The notes below the pieces were generated by a model. The model was given only the letters and a program-made list of their open reading frames with translations, did no database searches and had not been told where the DNA came from. A stretch of 64,000 bases of DNA. It comes from Methanolobus tindarius DSM 2278. GTDB taxonomy: Archaea; Halobacteriota; Methanosarcinia; Methanosarcinales; Methanosarcinaceae. A program made the position numbers and the translations under genes. The stretch covers positions 2,516,879 to 2,580,878 of the forward strand of contig NZ_AZAJ01000001.1 in the NCBI RefSeq assembly GCF_000504205.1, read 5' to 3'. Below are positions 54,501 through 64,000 of this stretch, in pieces (position 1 is the stretch's first letter; the number at the start of each line of letters is the position of its first letter).

Positions 54501-57500
54501 GGATTATCATCTCTATCATCTGTCCATACTATTCTATTACCATATATACAAGGATTTGTCTGGTTACCAGATTCATTGCATAGGATTGCAGTCTCATCTG
54601 AAGTTAAGTTGTATAGATATATATCACAATCTCCGTTGCGGTCATCTACCCAAACAATCAGATTACCTGAAACATCAGGACTAAATTGGTTTCCTGAATC
54701 ACTGCAAATGTTCACAGTTTCTTTAGTTGAGATATCATACATGCGTATATCTGTATGTAGTGTAGTATCGTTGATACCTGTCCATACAATATAATTTTCT
54801 GATATAGAAGGTTCTGATTCAAAGAAATAATAATCATCGTCAGTACTTATCTTTGTTTCAGAGCCTGTTGATAGATTGCACATGAAAATGTCTCCTCCAT
54901 AATATTCGCTTTTATCCATCCATACAAGGTTACTATCAGAAATATCCGGCATGCAACTACTTGTTGGAGTGGACATTACTGATATTGAATCCAAATAAAC
55001 CTCACATTCGGCAAAATCAAAGCAATATACCATAAATACCACTTCATGATTACCAGTGTATTCAGATATGTCTATTGATACTGTACCACCATTAGAGTAT
55101 CTTAATCCGGGAATCCCCCATCCACCACTGTTGGGATTTTGGTAACCATATACATCTTCATCATCTATATATACAACAAATTGTGCAATAGAACCGCTAA
55201 ATTCATATCCATCATACATAGAATATGTAAAACAAAGCTCACTTGCATTAGTTAAATTTATATTTTGTCTTATTAGCGAAAAAGAATCTATTTCGTCTTC
55301 ACGAGTATCTGCACGAAGTAAAGCTCTGTTATTTATAACATTTGCAGAACCATAAACATAAGACCAACCTCCCCCACAGCTTACAGTCCACCCGGCAAAA
55401 TCTCCGGTTTCAAATCCACCATTTAGTACTTTATTTATAGATCTTTCTGATGAATTTGTTACACGGATCAATTCGTCAGTAAACAGATTGTATGCCCCTA
55501 TGTTTCCCTCAAGTGAAGCACCTGTAAAAGTAGTCCATGCAATATAATTTTCTGAGATTACAGGGTTGACATAATTGCTTAATCCTATTTTATATTCCTT
55601 ATCTTCATCATTGTTTAAATCAGATATTACTAAATGTGTGTAATTAGACCATACTATTTTATCACAGAAAATGTCATGATAAAGCTGCATTCCATTATTA
55701 ATAGTGCTTTCATTCATTTCAAATGAAGATATATCCTCTTCAGAGTAAGCAAGATTCAATTGAACATTTGAAAAATCACCTGTACCAGATGATTGAATAT
55801 CATTAACACTATTAATCATAATGTTTGCACCACTTGAGCTTTCAATAAAATCTGTAGATATTGAATCATCAGCAAAGAAATTCATAGTTTCTTCAGTTGG
55901 TTTTTCCGGAACATAGGAAACTATAGTAACATTTTCATCAGAAATGTTACTTCCACTTAATAATGATATCTCATTCATTGGTCCGTCGATCACTGTATAT
56001 ATATCTTCAGGGGAACTTTCTAAATCATAATTTATGCTATCAATAAGGTTTAGTGTAATATCGCTAAGATTTTTGGCGTGATATTCTACAGGATTTTGAA
56101 GTATAGAGTTATCTGGATAATTTATGTAATAATAATCTTTTTGGCCAAAAACCAGTCCTTTATCTGTTAAGTAATTGTTTGCGATTCCAGCTTTTAGCCC
56201 TACACCCAGGTCCAGCTTTATTCCATCGACTGTCAATTTGAATGGAATGTCAATTCCAACATCTTCCCCATAACTCTCTTCAGATTTAATTTCTGTATAA
56301 TCATCATGATATGTTGTTGCTAATTGAGAAAAAATTTGACTGTTTAATACAGTCAATAGATTTGAATTAAATGGATTGTTTTTTATCATATCCTCAGATG
56401 TAATTTCACCAATATCATAGGTTACTTCTTTTGTTATGGCCCTACGACCACCAATCAAATTGTCACCTATTACTTCTGTAGCTTTCACTACATGCTTTGA
56501 ATTTAATGTATTATTGTCATTCAGTTCCAGTATTGTAGTAAAATCTGCGGAATCAGTATATCCCCAATCAATTAAAGGAAAACTTGATACGTGCCAGTCA
56601 AGGTTAGCACTTAAATCACTTACAGTTTGTAATCTATATTGTGGATTTCTATCATTGTACGTTCGCAGACTCAAAAGTTTACTTCCTTCGTATCCTACTC
56701 CAAGTGAAGCATCATTAACTAAAACTGGGCTAATATTCGTATTTAGTTTGAATAGTGATGCACTTGCACCCTCCGAGATACCCGCACCGATTTCACAAAA
56801 ATCATAATTAAGTTGTGATTCTGAATTATAGCTCGAAAGGAAATTTAATAATTTAATTGATGTGCTTGATGGAGCTATACTTGATAACATATATGAAATT
56901 GCTTGCCTTTTTTCGGAATTTGGTGCATTTGCATAATCAAGACTTACTTGAGAGCTTTCTGAGATTGTGCATGTTTTATGAATATCAATCCCCAAAGCTT
57001 CGGCGTTTAGCCCGGGCGTTTCCATTTCAAATGCTGAATATTGTGCGCCAACTGTAATTCCTGCTTCCTGAGATGATTGCAAATTTAAATTTGTGTCAGA
57101 ATTAAATGCTGTCATTTCAAAATCAGTTGCACTTTCACCTTTCACATAAACAACAGGTCCACCACCTGCTTCCATCGACTTCCCAGTATACCATGTGGTT
57201 GAATAGTTTCGAGGAATAATTGATAAAGTAAAATTAAATATGGAAGTATCATTAAGGGACTTTGTATTATCATTATGCTCGATTGTTACTTCATTAACTG
57301 AAAGTTCTTTAGAACCCGTTGTTGTAATATCTGAAGTATTTATTTTTATTGCAAATATTCCATTTTCATCCGTATTGGTATGGGTGAAATCTGTTATTTC
57401 ATCTGTGATTATGGTGACTTTTGAATTAGGATATTTTGTCTTGTATACCCGGGAGTAGATGCCTCCGGTTTCTATTGTATCAATATTCGGAGATAATAAA

Positions 57501-58939
57501 TAGCAATCTTCATTTTTATGGACAACTATTTTAAAAGCTGAGATATTTTGATTATTTGCAGAGTCAGTTGCAACAACTGATATACTATTGTCTCCTTCAT
57601 TCAGAGGTACATTTGCAAACCAATCATTGCTATTAAAGGTAGCTTCTATATTATTTACTGCTAATGAAAAGGAATTAGGATCTGAAGCTGAACCCGTAAC
57701 TGTTATGTTAGACATTCCTACTATTACTTGTCCAGGTGAAGGATAGTTAACAGTAATACTTGGAGTAGTTTTATCTATACGATATAAACAGACGTTATAT
57801 GTATTTTCTGTACGAGCAGACCATACGACATACTCTCCCGATATTTGTGGGTGAGACGAGTCATAATAAAGTTTGGTTTTTTGCTTTGTAGATAAATCTA
57901 TCAAATATGTTCCACTATTACTTCCTGATAAAGAGTATACGAGGTATTCATTTTCAATATCAGTTGCTTCTGGAATTACAGCTTCTGAAAAAGAAGCTTG
58001 TTCGCCAGTTTCCAAATTATAGTAAACTATGTAATAATTATTATTTCTCCATTTATGCCAAACAATATATTTATCAGAAAGTATCGGATTAACAAACATT
58101 GAACTAGCTATGTCTCCTTCATCAGCTTCATCCAGATCAAAAGTTGCTTCATGAGTCCAATAAATAGTTCGAACTTTATTAGTTGTAAAGTCTTTATACA
58201 TAATTGAGGTTGTAGGTTTTTCAATAACTTTCTTCGAAAAATTTCCAAATCTTACATAATATGATTTTGCAGGTTCATAATCTATCCATACCATACCATT
58301 TTCGTTTATATAAGAATCATATTGGTCATGATATCCAGTGAAATAATAGATATCATTTTGTGGTGACTGGGGTGTTCTTACGACTACATCTCTTCTTAAT
58401 ATGTCTAATTCCTCTTCCTCCTCTTCTAAATCAAGATAATCATATTGATAACAATCTGTGTATGTAATAAGGTTTCCAGAAATAGAAGGCATTACTTGTG
58501 ACTTTGATAAACCCAAAGTAATATTGGAATATTCACCTGTAGAAATGTCATATGCCATAATATCCCAATTCATATTTCTTTGATATATTTGGTCTAATTT
58601 TCCCCACCAATTATCAATACTTGGTTCATTTTCTATTAACCGGCCATCGGTCCATACTACATAACTATCTGACACCTTTGGTTCTATTTGCTGACCTTCC
58701 GCATTGCATATGACTGTTGATTCTTCTGTGGATATATCATACATCATAATGTCCATGTTTCCATTCATATCATCCTGCCAGACAATTATATTGCCATAAA
58801 TTGAAGGCATGGTCTGATTTGAATTATTATTGATTAATTGGATACATTGTCCTTCATCTAATTCCAATGCAGTTACTATTCCGATACTCAGTATACTAAT
58901 TAATATTGCTAATAAGAAAGTGGTGTATTTCATTCCCAA
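51509..58939 (-). CDS. Giant TolB-like propeller/PKD surface protein ending in CxxCH
   Basis: 2476 residues with a signal peptide (1-24). A first set of TolB/DPP-like propeller blades (about 30-410, NIIVWQDDMNGNMDIMMYDIST) is followed by an Ig-like domain (about 420-490), a unique central region (about 540-1110), a second blade set with an inserted jelly-roll segment (about 1120-1560), Ig and fibronectin-like domains (about 1600-1730), PKD domains near 1740-1980 (FGDGNTSTEQNPIHTYSNAG type), two lectin-like beta modules (about 1990-2375), a last PKD (about 2385-2465), and the end YTSCVSCHDWDES. CVSCH is a c-type heme motif. There is no PGF-CTERM and no C-terminal helix, so anchoring is unclear. 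Probably an S-layer-associated structural or binding protein; composition is AT-rich. Confidence 0.88.
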   Translation of the reverse strand: MGMKYTTFLLAILISILSIGIVTALELDEGQCIQLINNNSNQTMPSIYGNIIVWQDDMNGNMDIMMYDISTEESTVICNAEGQQIEPKVSDSYVVWTDGRLIENEPSIDNWWGKLDQIYQRNMNWDIMAYDISTGEYSNITLGLSKSQVMPSISGNLITYTDCYQYDYLDLEEEEEELDILRRDVVVRTPQSPQNDIYYFTGYHDQYDSYINENGMVWIDYEPAKSYYVRFGNFSKKVIEKPTTSIMYKDFTTNKVRTIYWTHEATFDLDEADEGDIASSMFVNPILSDKYIVWHKWRNNNYYIVYYNLETGEQASFSEAVIPEATDIENEYLVYSLSGSNSGTYLIDLSTKQKTKLYYDSSHPQISGEYVVWSARTENTYNVCLYRIDKTTPSITVNYPSPGQVIVGMSNITVTGSASDPNSFSLAVNNIEATFNSNDWFANVPLNEGDNSISVVATDSANNQNISAFKIVVHKNEDCYLLSPNIDTIETGGIYSRVYKTKYPNSKVTIITDEITDFTHTNTDENGIFAIKINTSDITTTGSKELSVNEVTIEHNDNTKSLNDTSIFNFTLSIIPRNYSTTWYTGKSMEAGGGPVVYVKGESATDFEMTAFNSDTNLNLQSSQEAGITVGAQYSAFEMETPGLNAEALGIDIHKTCTISESSQVSLDYANAPNSEKRQAISYMLSSIAPSSTSIKLLNFLSSYNSESQLNYDFCEIGAGISEGASASLFKLNTNISPVLVNDASLGVGYEGSKLLSLRTYNDRNPQYRLQTVSDLSANLDWHVSSFPLIDWGYTDSADFTTILELNDNNTLNSKHVVKATEVIGDNLIGGRRAITKEVTYDIGEITSEDMIKNNPFNSNLLTVLNSQIFSQLATTYHDDYTEIKSEESYGEDVGIDIPFKLTVDGIKLDLGVGLKAGIANNYLTDKGLVFGQKDYYYINYPDNSILQNPVEYHAKNLSDITLNLIDSINYDLESSPEDIYTVIDGPMNEISLLSGSNISDENVTIVSYVPEKPTEETMNFFADDSISTDFIESSSGANIMINSVNDIQSSGTGDFSNVQLNLAYSEEDISSFEMNESTINNGMQLYHDIFCDKIVWSNYTHLVISDLNNDEDKEYKIGLSNYVNPVISENYIAWTTFTGASLEGNIGAYNLFTDELIRVTNSSERSINKVLNGGFETGDFAGWTVSCGGGWSYVYGSANVINNRALLRADTREDEIDSFSLIRQNINLTNASELCFTYSMYDGYEFSGSIAQFVVYIDDEDVYGYQNPNSGGWGIPGLRYSNGGTVSIDISEYTGNHEVVFMVYCFDFAECEVYLDSISVMSTPTSSCMPDISDSNLVWMDKSEYYGGDIFMCNLSTGSETKISTDDDYYFFESEPSISENYIVWTGINDTTLHTDIRMYDISTKETVNICSDSGNQFSPDVSGNLIVWVDDRNGDCDIYLYNLTSDETAILCNESGNQTNPCIYGNRIVWTDDRDDNPDIYMYDLNSNEEIVICNNSFNQSSPVLGGDYIAWIDDRNGYPQTVMKSIIDESKLSIYEWNDEKDSWVPHNSSIDKSLQIVSTNLSSELGTYGIGYDNKKPIIEWDYSDIYIGNITVNVSINDEGSGVNNSSIKLIVDGQEQNFTYSIYSGLLLASLDESYGNHTIKIYATDTSNNIASTPEIRIRNVKPVSITNLSIREMDDDNIELSWIGVNGDYDIDEYYIYRDNVLLNNTSQTYYVTSANYGSIYTVYSVDTERYTGIKDSIELTSNTLIPKFTYDWENTLNPEVGNPIVFDANNSTIISGTFEKTVQYEWIIDDDTNKSKYGNVVEYVFLNPGLHKVTLNLKDEQSTSNTSWIIEVYNNTMSFTSNVTEGEVPLSVHFYENSGYADSWYWNFGDGNTSTEQNPIHTYSNAGTYNVEVNVSNATSYFIETKEDYIHAYSSQVTDFHTNAQTVYVGQNITFYDDSNNNPSTWQWNFGDGSTSTEQNPIHAYNEGGLYTVQLNILTEKGYYTETKSDYIHVVPIDSFTEDFSDGNYNAWWADGTWSASSYYLSSNVDYSEISVSNGGIYGNKEINFKVKNNDPGELWVFPIQKDWDDNSIAIKLFTDDSNKLSVEEWTTERNEWNILHIDTKYDFQSEIGAWYHIKLQYHDAGYIKFKIWKDGTSEPIDWDWEGICDPSVDGEYFEVYARNVGVNGCGIDDISITSFSPNITYTRVFTDRFNDGGLGYWTSGGNLTENGGSLHITDNRSVWIYPKSEIIPSGNIIVQYRMRCTDPNGIINLRAPYYISPSGDVGASILYDALNNRVCYWYEEESCNITKYDYKSESGNWYWFKYYQEDNTAYYKHWKYGESEPTLWDWYYNNPLNDDHRTFFMESPQLNSGYEFTYDDYSVYVISNCLEPIANFVSDVTYGVSPLTVQFTDVSTGANSWNWNFGDGSTSTEQNPTHTYVGNRDYNVQLNVSNQYGYNLKTKQYYISVVEPEYTSCVSCHDWDES

Positions 58940-59850
58940 TCACATATTTATTTTTTTAAATATCTGCAATTATTGGTTTAATAGATATTAATATTTTTTG
59001 TTTATTTGTTAGTATTTTCGCTGAGGTGATGTTTCATTTTGTAGCAAGTAACTTAATAGCATCTAATTAATGAAATTAAAATATCAAATTCAAAATGTAT
59101 GCAAAAAGAGAATTTGAAACTCTGGATATCTTAATGTACGCTATTTATATCATTCTCAATGCTATTACATATATAGAGCATCTGTTGGTTTTTATGCATA
59201 TTAACATGATTTTGTTATTGAATGTTTGAATAGAAAATTAAAAGGCTTTGTGGAGTTCCTCTTGATTGCAACTTTTAACTCAGCAATTTTCAATAACTAC
59301 ACTATTTCTATATATTGTGGAATGTGATGAAGAAACGTGCTGGCTGCGGCTTTTGGTCATGTTATTCTTTGTTTGTCAATGATTTATTGTGAAACTATAA
59401 GAAAAAAGGGTTTTAGGGGACAACAAGTTTGACTGTTCGAAAGTCATAGGTACTTAAACCATCTTGAAAGCTCCCGGCGAATTTGGCATATCTGAAGAGA
59501 TGAATAAAAATATGTGATCTTCACCTATTTTCTGCATGCTACAATTAATAACTGTGATATTTCCAATAAAATTGATAGTTTTCAATCATGAAAGTAATGT
59601 CAGGATTACATGGGACATTCAATTAACAGGATTTCTACAGAGCTAATAAAAAAATAAGCAATATTCTTTCAATTAGAAAATGATGCTTGATGTCACTACT
59701 ATTTTACACAAGTTTTCTAATTATATTATTATTCAAATACTACTCCTATTTTATATAGAAGTTGGTTTGAATATATTTACCAAATACATATTTTCGTAAA
59801 TATTTCTACGAGTGTTCTTTATACCCAGCACAAAAACAGGAAATGAATAC
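58940..59850. other. Long non-coding gap with a possible gene remnant
   Basis: 911 bases between divergent surface-protein genes. No intact gene found. On the minus strand a 43-codon open stretch (59585-59457, ending SSDMPNSPGAFKMV then a stop at 59456-59454) has protein-like composition, and an adjoining frame upstream reads NVPCNPDITFMIE, suggesting a frameshifted remnant; no family recognised. Ahead of the protease gene are a TATA-like TTTTATATAG (about 59749-59758) and an 8-bp inverted repeat ATATTTAC/GTAAATAT (59773-59780, 59796-59803). Confidence 0.35.
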
Positions 59851-62800
59851 ATGACGGATAGGAAAAAAATTGCATTCATCTTCATAATTTTATTGTTTTT
59901 TACATCTCTTGCTTCGGCAAACAATGACGACAACATAATCTTTCTCAAAACAGGTCATATTGATACTGATCTGGAAACAGATGCCAATTACACTGAACCG
60001 AATACAATGAGTGTTAATTCTGCTAGCGAACTTTCTGGTAGTTCTTACAAATATTATCTGGTTCAATTTGATGGTATTGTGCAGCCAGAGTGGAAAGATG
60101 CGGCAGAAGCCACAGGTGCTGTAATTCAGGATTACATTCCTGACAATACATTTGTGCTGAAAATGAATGATACTATTCTGGTTGAGGTTGAATCTCTGGA
60201 ATTTGTGCGCTGGGTCGGGGAATATTTACCAGAGTATAAGTATGATTTTAGTCTGGAAACAAACGAGAACCAATTATCGATAAATGAAAACCAGATTGAA
60301 ACGATAAAATTAAACGTATTTCTTTTTGAATCGGCAGACTCTGATGAAATCGCCCGGGAAATCAATGATATTAATGGGGATATTATCAGCAGTTCTGGCA
60401 GGATATTGATTATTGTCGTACCTGAAAACCATTTAGATTCACTTGCATCAATAAACGGAATAAGCTGGATAGAGGAATACTCTGAAGTTGTTCTCTTCAA
60501 CGATGTGGCAGCAGGAATAATGAATGTAGACACAGTACACAACGACATCGGGCTTAATGGAAGCGGACAAATTGTTGCTGTTTGCGATACCGGATTGGAT
60601 ACAGGTGTGGACGACAGTACAATGCATCCTGATTTTGCAGGAAGGATAATAAGTATAATTGACTATTTCGGCGACGGTGCAGCTGATAATGCATCAGCCT
60701 GGTATAATGGAGGACACGGAACTCATGTTGCAGGTTCTGTACTTGGTAACGGATCAATGTCAGGTGGCCAGTATAAAGGAATGGCACCTGATGCAGAATT
60801 AGTTTTTGAAGCTGTCCAGAATGGTACCAGTGGAGGTATGAATATTACTTATTCAAATCTCGACGATATTTTCCAGGATGCATACGATCTGGGGGCAAGG
60901 ATACATACAAACAGCTGGGGTTATGAGACAAGTCTTGGGGATTATATTACTCCTTCCAGGATAGTTGATGAATTCATGTGGGAACATCCTGACATGCTAA
61001 TATTATTCTCAGTAGGCAATTCAGGAACGGATTCTGACAAAAATGGTGTGATAGATATTAACTCCACCTCGCCTCCGGCAACTTCTAAGAATTGTATCGC
61101 AGTAGGTGCATCAGAGAATTACAGGCCTGAGATGATCTCTGCTTATGGTAGTTCTTTTGCACTTCCTATATATGAGGATACAAAAGCAGACAACATAGAA
61201 GGTATTGCAGCTTTTAGTAGCAGGGGTCCTACAGACGATGGAAGAATAAAACCTGATGTTGTAGCTCCCGGTACATACATAGCATCCACGAGATCCAGTT
61301 ACATAAGCTGGTATGACTGGGGACTTATTGATGATAATTATGCATACATGGGTGGAACGAGTATGGCAACACCACTTGTTGCAGGTTCCGCTGCTCTTGT
61401 CAGAGAGTACTACACTGAAATGGAACATATATCCAGTCCAAGTGCTGCACTGCTCAAAGCTACTCTTATTAACGGTGCAATTGACATGACTCCGGGTCAA
61501 TATGGTGAAGGTAGTACCCAGGAAATATACGGAAGACCTGATAATTCCCAGGGATGGGGACGTGTTGACGTCGCAAATTCCGTAATAAATGATTATCCGG
61601 AAGTAATTGCATATTCCGATGGTGAATCACTTAGCATGGGTGGGCTATGGACTCATACCTATGATTACATTGAAAGTGGAGAACCATTAAGAGCAACTCT
61701 TGTATGGACAGATTACCCTGCTTCTGCAAGTGCGGGTAAATCACTTGTAAACGATCTTGATTTGACAATCACAGACTCTTCAAATTCATATTATGGCAAC
61801 GACGGTCCTGATCATGTCAATAATGTTGAAGACATCCAACTGGATAGTACATCAGAGGGAGAGTACACATTTGCTGTCGATGCCTATTATGTGCTATATG
61901 GTCCGCAGCCCTTTGCACTGGTAGCTTCTTTCACCTGTGATAACAATGAATTCCCGGCTCCGGGCATACTGGCTGACAGCAAGAACACTGCGGTTTCCAC
62001 AGATGTTGTGCATCCGCAGGGAGTTGATCCTGATTCAATTGTTATGAAAATAAATGATATTCCAGTGACATTTGCTTCCACCCCGGTAACTGATGGATAT
62101 AATATAGAATATCAAACTGTTTCATCATATGCAACCGGTGAATACAATGTATCCGTATCAGCCACAACAGAAACAGGACAGGATTTCTCATATTCATGGA
62201 ATTTCTCAGTTGATGCTGAAAGCTCAAACAATGCACCAGTTCTCTCGTCTATCACCGGAAGCACAACTGTCAGCGAAACATATCCTCTGACGCTTGAGCT
62301 TTCAGCAACAGATGCTGACAATGACACACTTACTTTCGGTACTAACGCAAGTTTCGGTGTTCTTAATGGTAATACTTTTACCTGGACTCCCGGCTTTGAT
62401 GATGCCGGTTCATACGTGGTTGAATTCAATGTAACAGACAACATTGAAGTTGATTCGGAAATTGTCACAATAAATGTAATCAACCTTGATAGAGCACCCG
62501 TGCTGACATCTATAGGTGACAAAACGGTTAATGAAAACAGTCCACTTGTTTTCAGTATCCATGCAATTGATGATGACAATGATACTGTAACATATTATGC
62601 AAACGGATTGCCAGAAGGTGCTGTTTTTGATACAGGTAGCGGGGATTTCAGCTGGACTCCACAATATGATGAATCTGGAAGTTACAGCATAGAATTCATT
62701 GCAAGTTCAAATGGAATTAATGATTCGGAAACGATTACCATAACTGTTTATGATGTTGACCAGAATCCTGTTCTTGCAGAAACAGGCGATCAAGAAATCG

Positions 62801-64000
62801 ATGAAAACGAACTACTTACATTCACAATTTCTGCAACGGATCCTGACGGACCATCCACAATAACATATTCCGCAAATGATATGCCTGCAGGAGCCACACT
62901 TGATTCAGATTCCGGTGAATTTGCATGGACCCCTTTATACAGCCAGTCCGGTGCTTATGATGTGGAATTTATAGCCACATCAAATGGCCTTACAGATTCA
63001 GAGACTATAACCATCACAGTAAATAATGTTGACAGGGCGCCGGTATTTGATACTATTATCGATAAAACAGTTAATGAGAACAATACTCTGACTTTCACGA
63101 TATCAGCAACAGACCCGGACGGTGATGATGTGACTTATTCATCTCCTGATAAACCATCAGGTTCAATTCTTGATTCCGATTCCGGAGAGTTTATCTGGAC
63201 TCCTGATTACAATGATGAAGGTTCCTATAATTTAGAGTTCATTGCCAGCTCAAATGGTCTTACTGATTCTAAAATAATTACAATTACAGTTCTCAATGTT
63301 GACAGACCAGTGGAACTGAATCCGGTTGATGATGTTACGGTAAATGAAACAGAACTTGTTGCTTTCCAGATTTCAGGAAATGATCCCGATGGGGATAAGG
63401 TAACTTATTCAGCATCAGTTCTTCCGGTCAACTCTTCACTGGATGTAGAATCCGGTGAATTCTCCTGGATAACAGGTTATACTGATTCCGGTACATATGA
63501 GATTGAGTTTACCGCCACAGCAAACGGGACAACAGACTCGGAAACAATGATAATTACTGTAAATAATGTTGACAGGCCTCCTGTATTAGATTCTATCATC
63601 GACAGGACAGTTGATGAAAACAATGATCTGGTTTTCACGGTTTCAGCTACTGATCCGGATGGTGGCTCAGTAAGCTATTCATCTCCTGATAAACCATCAG
63701 GTTCTACTCTTGATACAGGATCCGGAGAGTTTTCCTGGACTCCTGATTACGATGATGAAGGTTCCTATAGTGTAGAGTTTATTGCCACTTCAAATGGTCT
63801 TACTGATTCGCAGACGATGACCATCACAGTAAATAATGTAGACAGAGCACCGGTTCTCAACCCGATAGGCAGTAAAACAATTGATGAGAATGAAACCCTT
63901 GCATTTACAATATCCGCAGCAGATCCGGACGGTGAGTCAGTTACATATTCTGTCAACGACCTGCCCACTGGAGCTACTTTTAATACGGCAAGCGGCCAGT
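59851..64000 (+). CDS. Secreted subtilisin-like serine protease with Ig-like repeats (3' partial)
   Basis: Runs off the end of the window, at least 1383 residues. Signal peptide (1-24, FTSLASAN). A propeptide-like region (about 60-230) with two inhibitor-like folds (YYLVQFDGIVQPEWKDAAEATGA type) precedes the S8 catalytic domain: Asp246 in VAVCDTGLD, His289 in GHGTHVAG, Ser504 in GGTSMATP, all intact. A proprotein-convertase-like beta domain follows (about 590-700, LRATLVWTDYPASASAGKSLVNDLDL), then Ig-like repeats from about 795. Likely an extracellular protease or surface-processing enzyme. AGGA 10 bases before the ATG supports this start. Anchor signals, if any, lie beyond the window. Confidence 0.93.
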   Translation, partial: MTDRKKIAFIFIILLFFTSLASANNDDNIIFLKTGHIDTDLETDANYTEPNTMSVNSASELSGSSYKYYLVQFDGIVQPEWKDAAEATGAVIQDYIPDNTFVLKMNDTILVEVESLEFVRWVGEYLPEYKYDFSLETNENQLSINENQIETIKLNVFLFESADSDEIAREINDINGDIISSSGRILIIVVPENHLDSLASINGISWIEEYSEVVLFNDVAAGIMNVDTVHNDIGLNGSGQIVAVCDTGLDTGVDDSTMHPDFAGRIISIIDYFGDGAADNASAWYNGGHGTHVAGSVLGNGSMSGGQYKGMAPDAELVFEAVQNGTSGGMNITYSNLDDIFQDAYDLGARIHTNSWGYETSLGDYITPSRIVDEFMWEHPDMLILFSVGNSGTDSDKNGVIDINSTSPPATSKNCIAVGASENYRPEMISAYGSSFALPIYEDTKADNIEGIAAFSSRGPTDDGRIKPDVVAPGTYIASTRSSYISWYDWGLIDDNYAYMGGTSMATPLVAGSAALVREYYTEMEHISSPSAALLKATLINGAIDMTPGQYGEGSTQEIYGRPDNSQGWGRVDVANSVINDYPEVIAYSDGESLSMGGLWTHTYDYIESGEPLRATLVWTDYPASASAGKSLVNDLDLTITDSSNSYYGNDGPDHVNNVEDIQLDSTSEGEYTFAVDAYYVLYGPQPFALVASFTCDNNEFPAPGILADSKNTAVSTDVVHPQGVDPDSIVMKINDIPVTFASTPVTDGYNIEYQTVSSYATGEYNVSVSATTETGQDFSYSWNFSVDAESSNNAPVLSSITGSTTVSETYPLTLELSATDADNDTLTFGTNASFGVLNGNTFTWTPGFDDAGSYVVEFNVTDNIEVDSEIVTINVINLDRAPVLTSIGDKTVNENSPLVFSIHAIDDDNDTVTYYANGLPEGAVFDTGSGDFSWTPQYDESGSYSIEFIASSNGINDSETITITVYDVDQNPVLAETGDQEIDENELLTFTISATDPDGPSTITYSANDMPAGATLDSDSGEFAWTPLYSQSGAYDVEFIATSNGLTDSETITITVNNVDRAPVFDTIIDKTVNENNTLTFTISATDPDGDDVTYSSPDKPSGSILDSDSGEFIWTPDYNDEGSYNLEFIASSNGLTDSKIITITVLNVDRPVELNPVDDVTVNETELVAFQISGNDPDGDKVTYSASVLPVNSSLDVESGEFSWITGYTDSGTYEIEFTATANGTTDSETMIITVNNVDRPPVLDSIIDRTVDENNDLVFTVSATDPDGGSVSYSSPDKPSGSTLDTGSGEFSWTPDYDDEGSYSVEFIATSNGLTDSQTMTITVNNVDRAPVLNPIGSKTIDENETLAFTISAADPDGESVTYSVNDLPTGATFNTASGQ
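62233..64000 (+). repeat. About seven cadherin/He_PIG-like repeats of about 90 residues
   Basis: Unit starts (Pro-Val motif, e.g. RAPVL) at 62233, 62494, 62764, 63037, 63307, 63577 and 63847: period near 270 bp. Each has LDxxSGEFxWTP and a TxSNG(L/I)xDSETITITV strand. Units starting at 63037 and 63577 are more alike (SSPDKPSGS) than adjacent units, a two-unit higher-order repeat. Confidence 0.9.

Noticed and set aside
60132-60548. Minus-strand open frames within 60132-62664
   Set aside because: Antisense to the subtilisin-like protease; no ribosome binding site or family pattern.
1-64000. tRNA or rRNA genes and insertion sequences
   Set aside because: None recognised on reading; no transposase motif or terminal repeats with target duplications were seen.

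Overview
The window is a methylotrophic, cytochrome-containing methanogen chromosome segment, most likely from the Methanosarcinaceae (a Methanolobus- or Methanococcoides-like organism; the genus is inferred). Direct signs are the membrane heterodisulfide reductase hdrED, the coenzyme F430 genes cfbBCDE, a methanogenesis-marker-9 protein, a DmrX-type dihydromethanopterin reductase, archaeal MCM, aIF2-gamma, RpoE1/Spt4, EndA, glycerol-1-phosphate dehydrogenase, an archaeal RNase P RNA, and S-layer-type surface proteins, one of which carries a PGF-CTERM tail. There is no tRNA, rRNA, CRISPR array or intact insertion sequence.

Layout. Bases 1-6.5 kb: the end of a biotin ligase, a small S-layer-domain protein, then a minus-strand run of TrmJ-like methyltransferase, MCM helicase, DUF424 and two coiled-coil proteins. 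6.7-10.1 kb: hdrE-hdrD and two tandem DUF116 membrane proteins. 10.1-12.2 kb: RNase P RNA on the minus strand and small genes, including a DUF1059 protein with no ordinary start codon. 12.4-16.6 kb: marker protein 9, a CitG homologue, DUF447 and dmrX (a likely tetrahydromethanopterin/sarcinapterin gene group), and a PHP protein. 16.9-19.7 kb: HflX, DUF2209, EndA. 19.9-26.1 kb: a 2086-residue S-layer/PKD/beta-helix surface protein. 26.3-33.1 kb: alpha-glucan phosphorylase and cfbE-D-C-B (minus strand). 33.2-39.3 kb: DUF2150, UPF0179, egsA, DUF63, SpoIIM-like, purP, a KaiC-like ATPase. 39.5-43.1 kb: an information-processing operon from aIF2-gamma to ribosomal protein S27ae.

43.5-51.2 kb holds the most unusual locus: a DUF2162 membrane protein, a MotA/TolQ/ExbB proton-channel protein, a DUF2149 ExbD-like protein, and a secreted, membrane-anchored CobN-type chelatase subunit with three nearly identical 330-bp N-terminal repeats. 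A small membrane protein with a tail motif like that of the CobN protein follows. This looks like a proton-motive-force-coupled cell-surface machine handling a metal or tetrapyrrole. Similar inverted repeats precede both the CobN gene and the small downstream gene.

51.5-64 kb is a second surface region: a 2476-residue TolB-like/PKD protein that ends in a CxxCH heme-type motif, a 0.9-kb gap with a possible gene remnant, and a secreted subtilisin-like protease with about 90-residue Ig-like repeats running off the end of the window.
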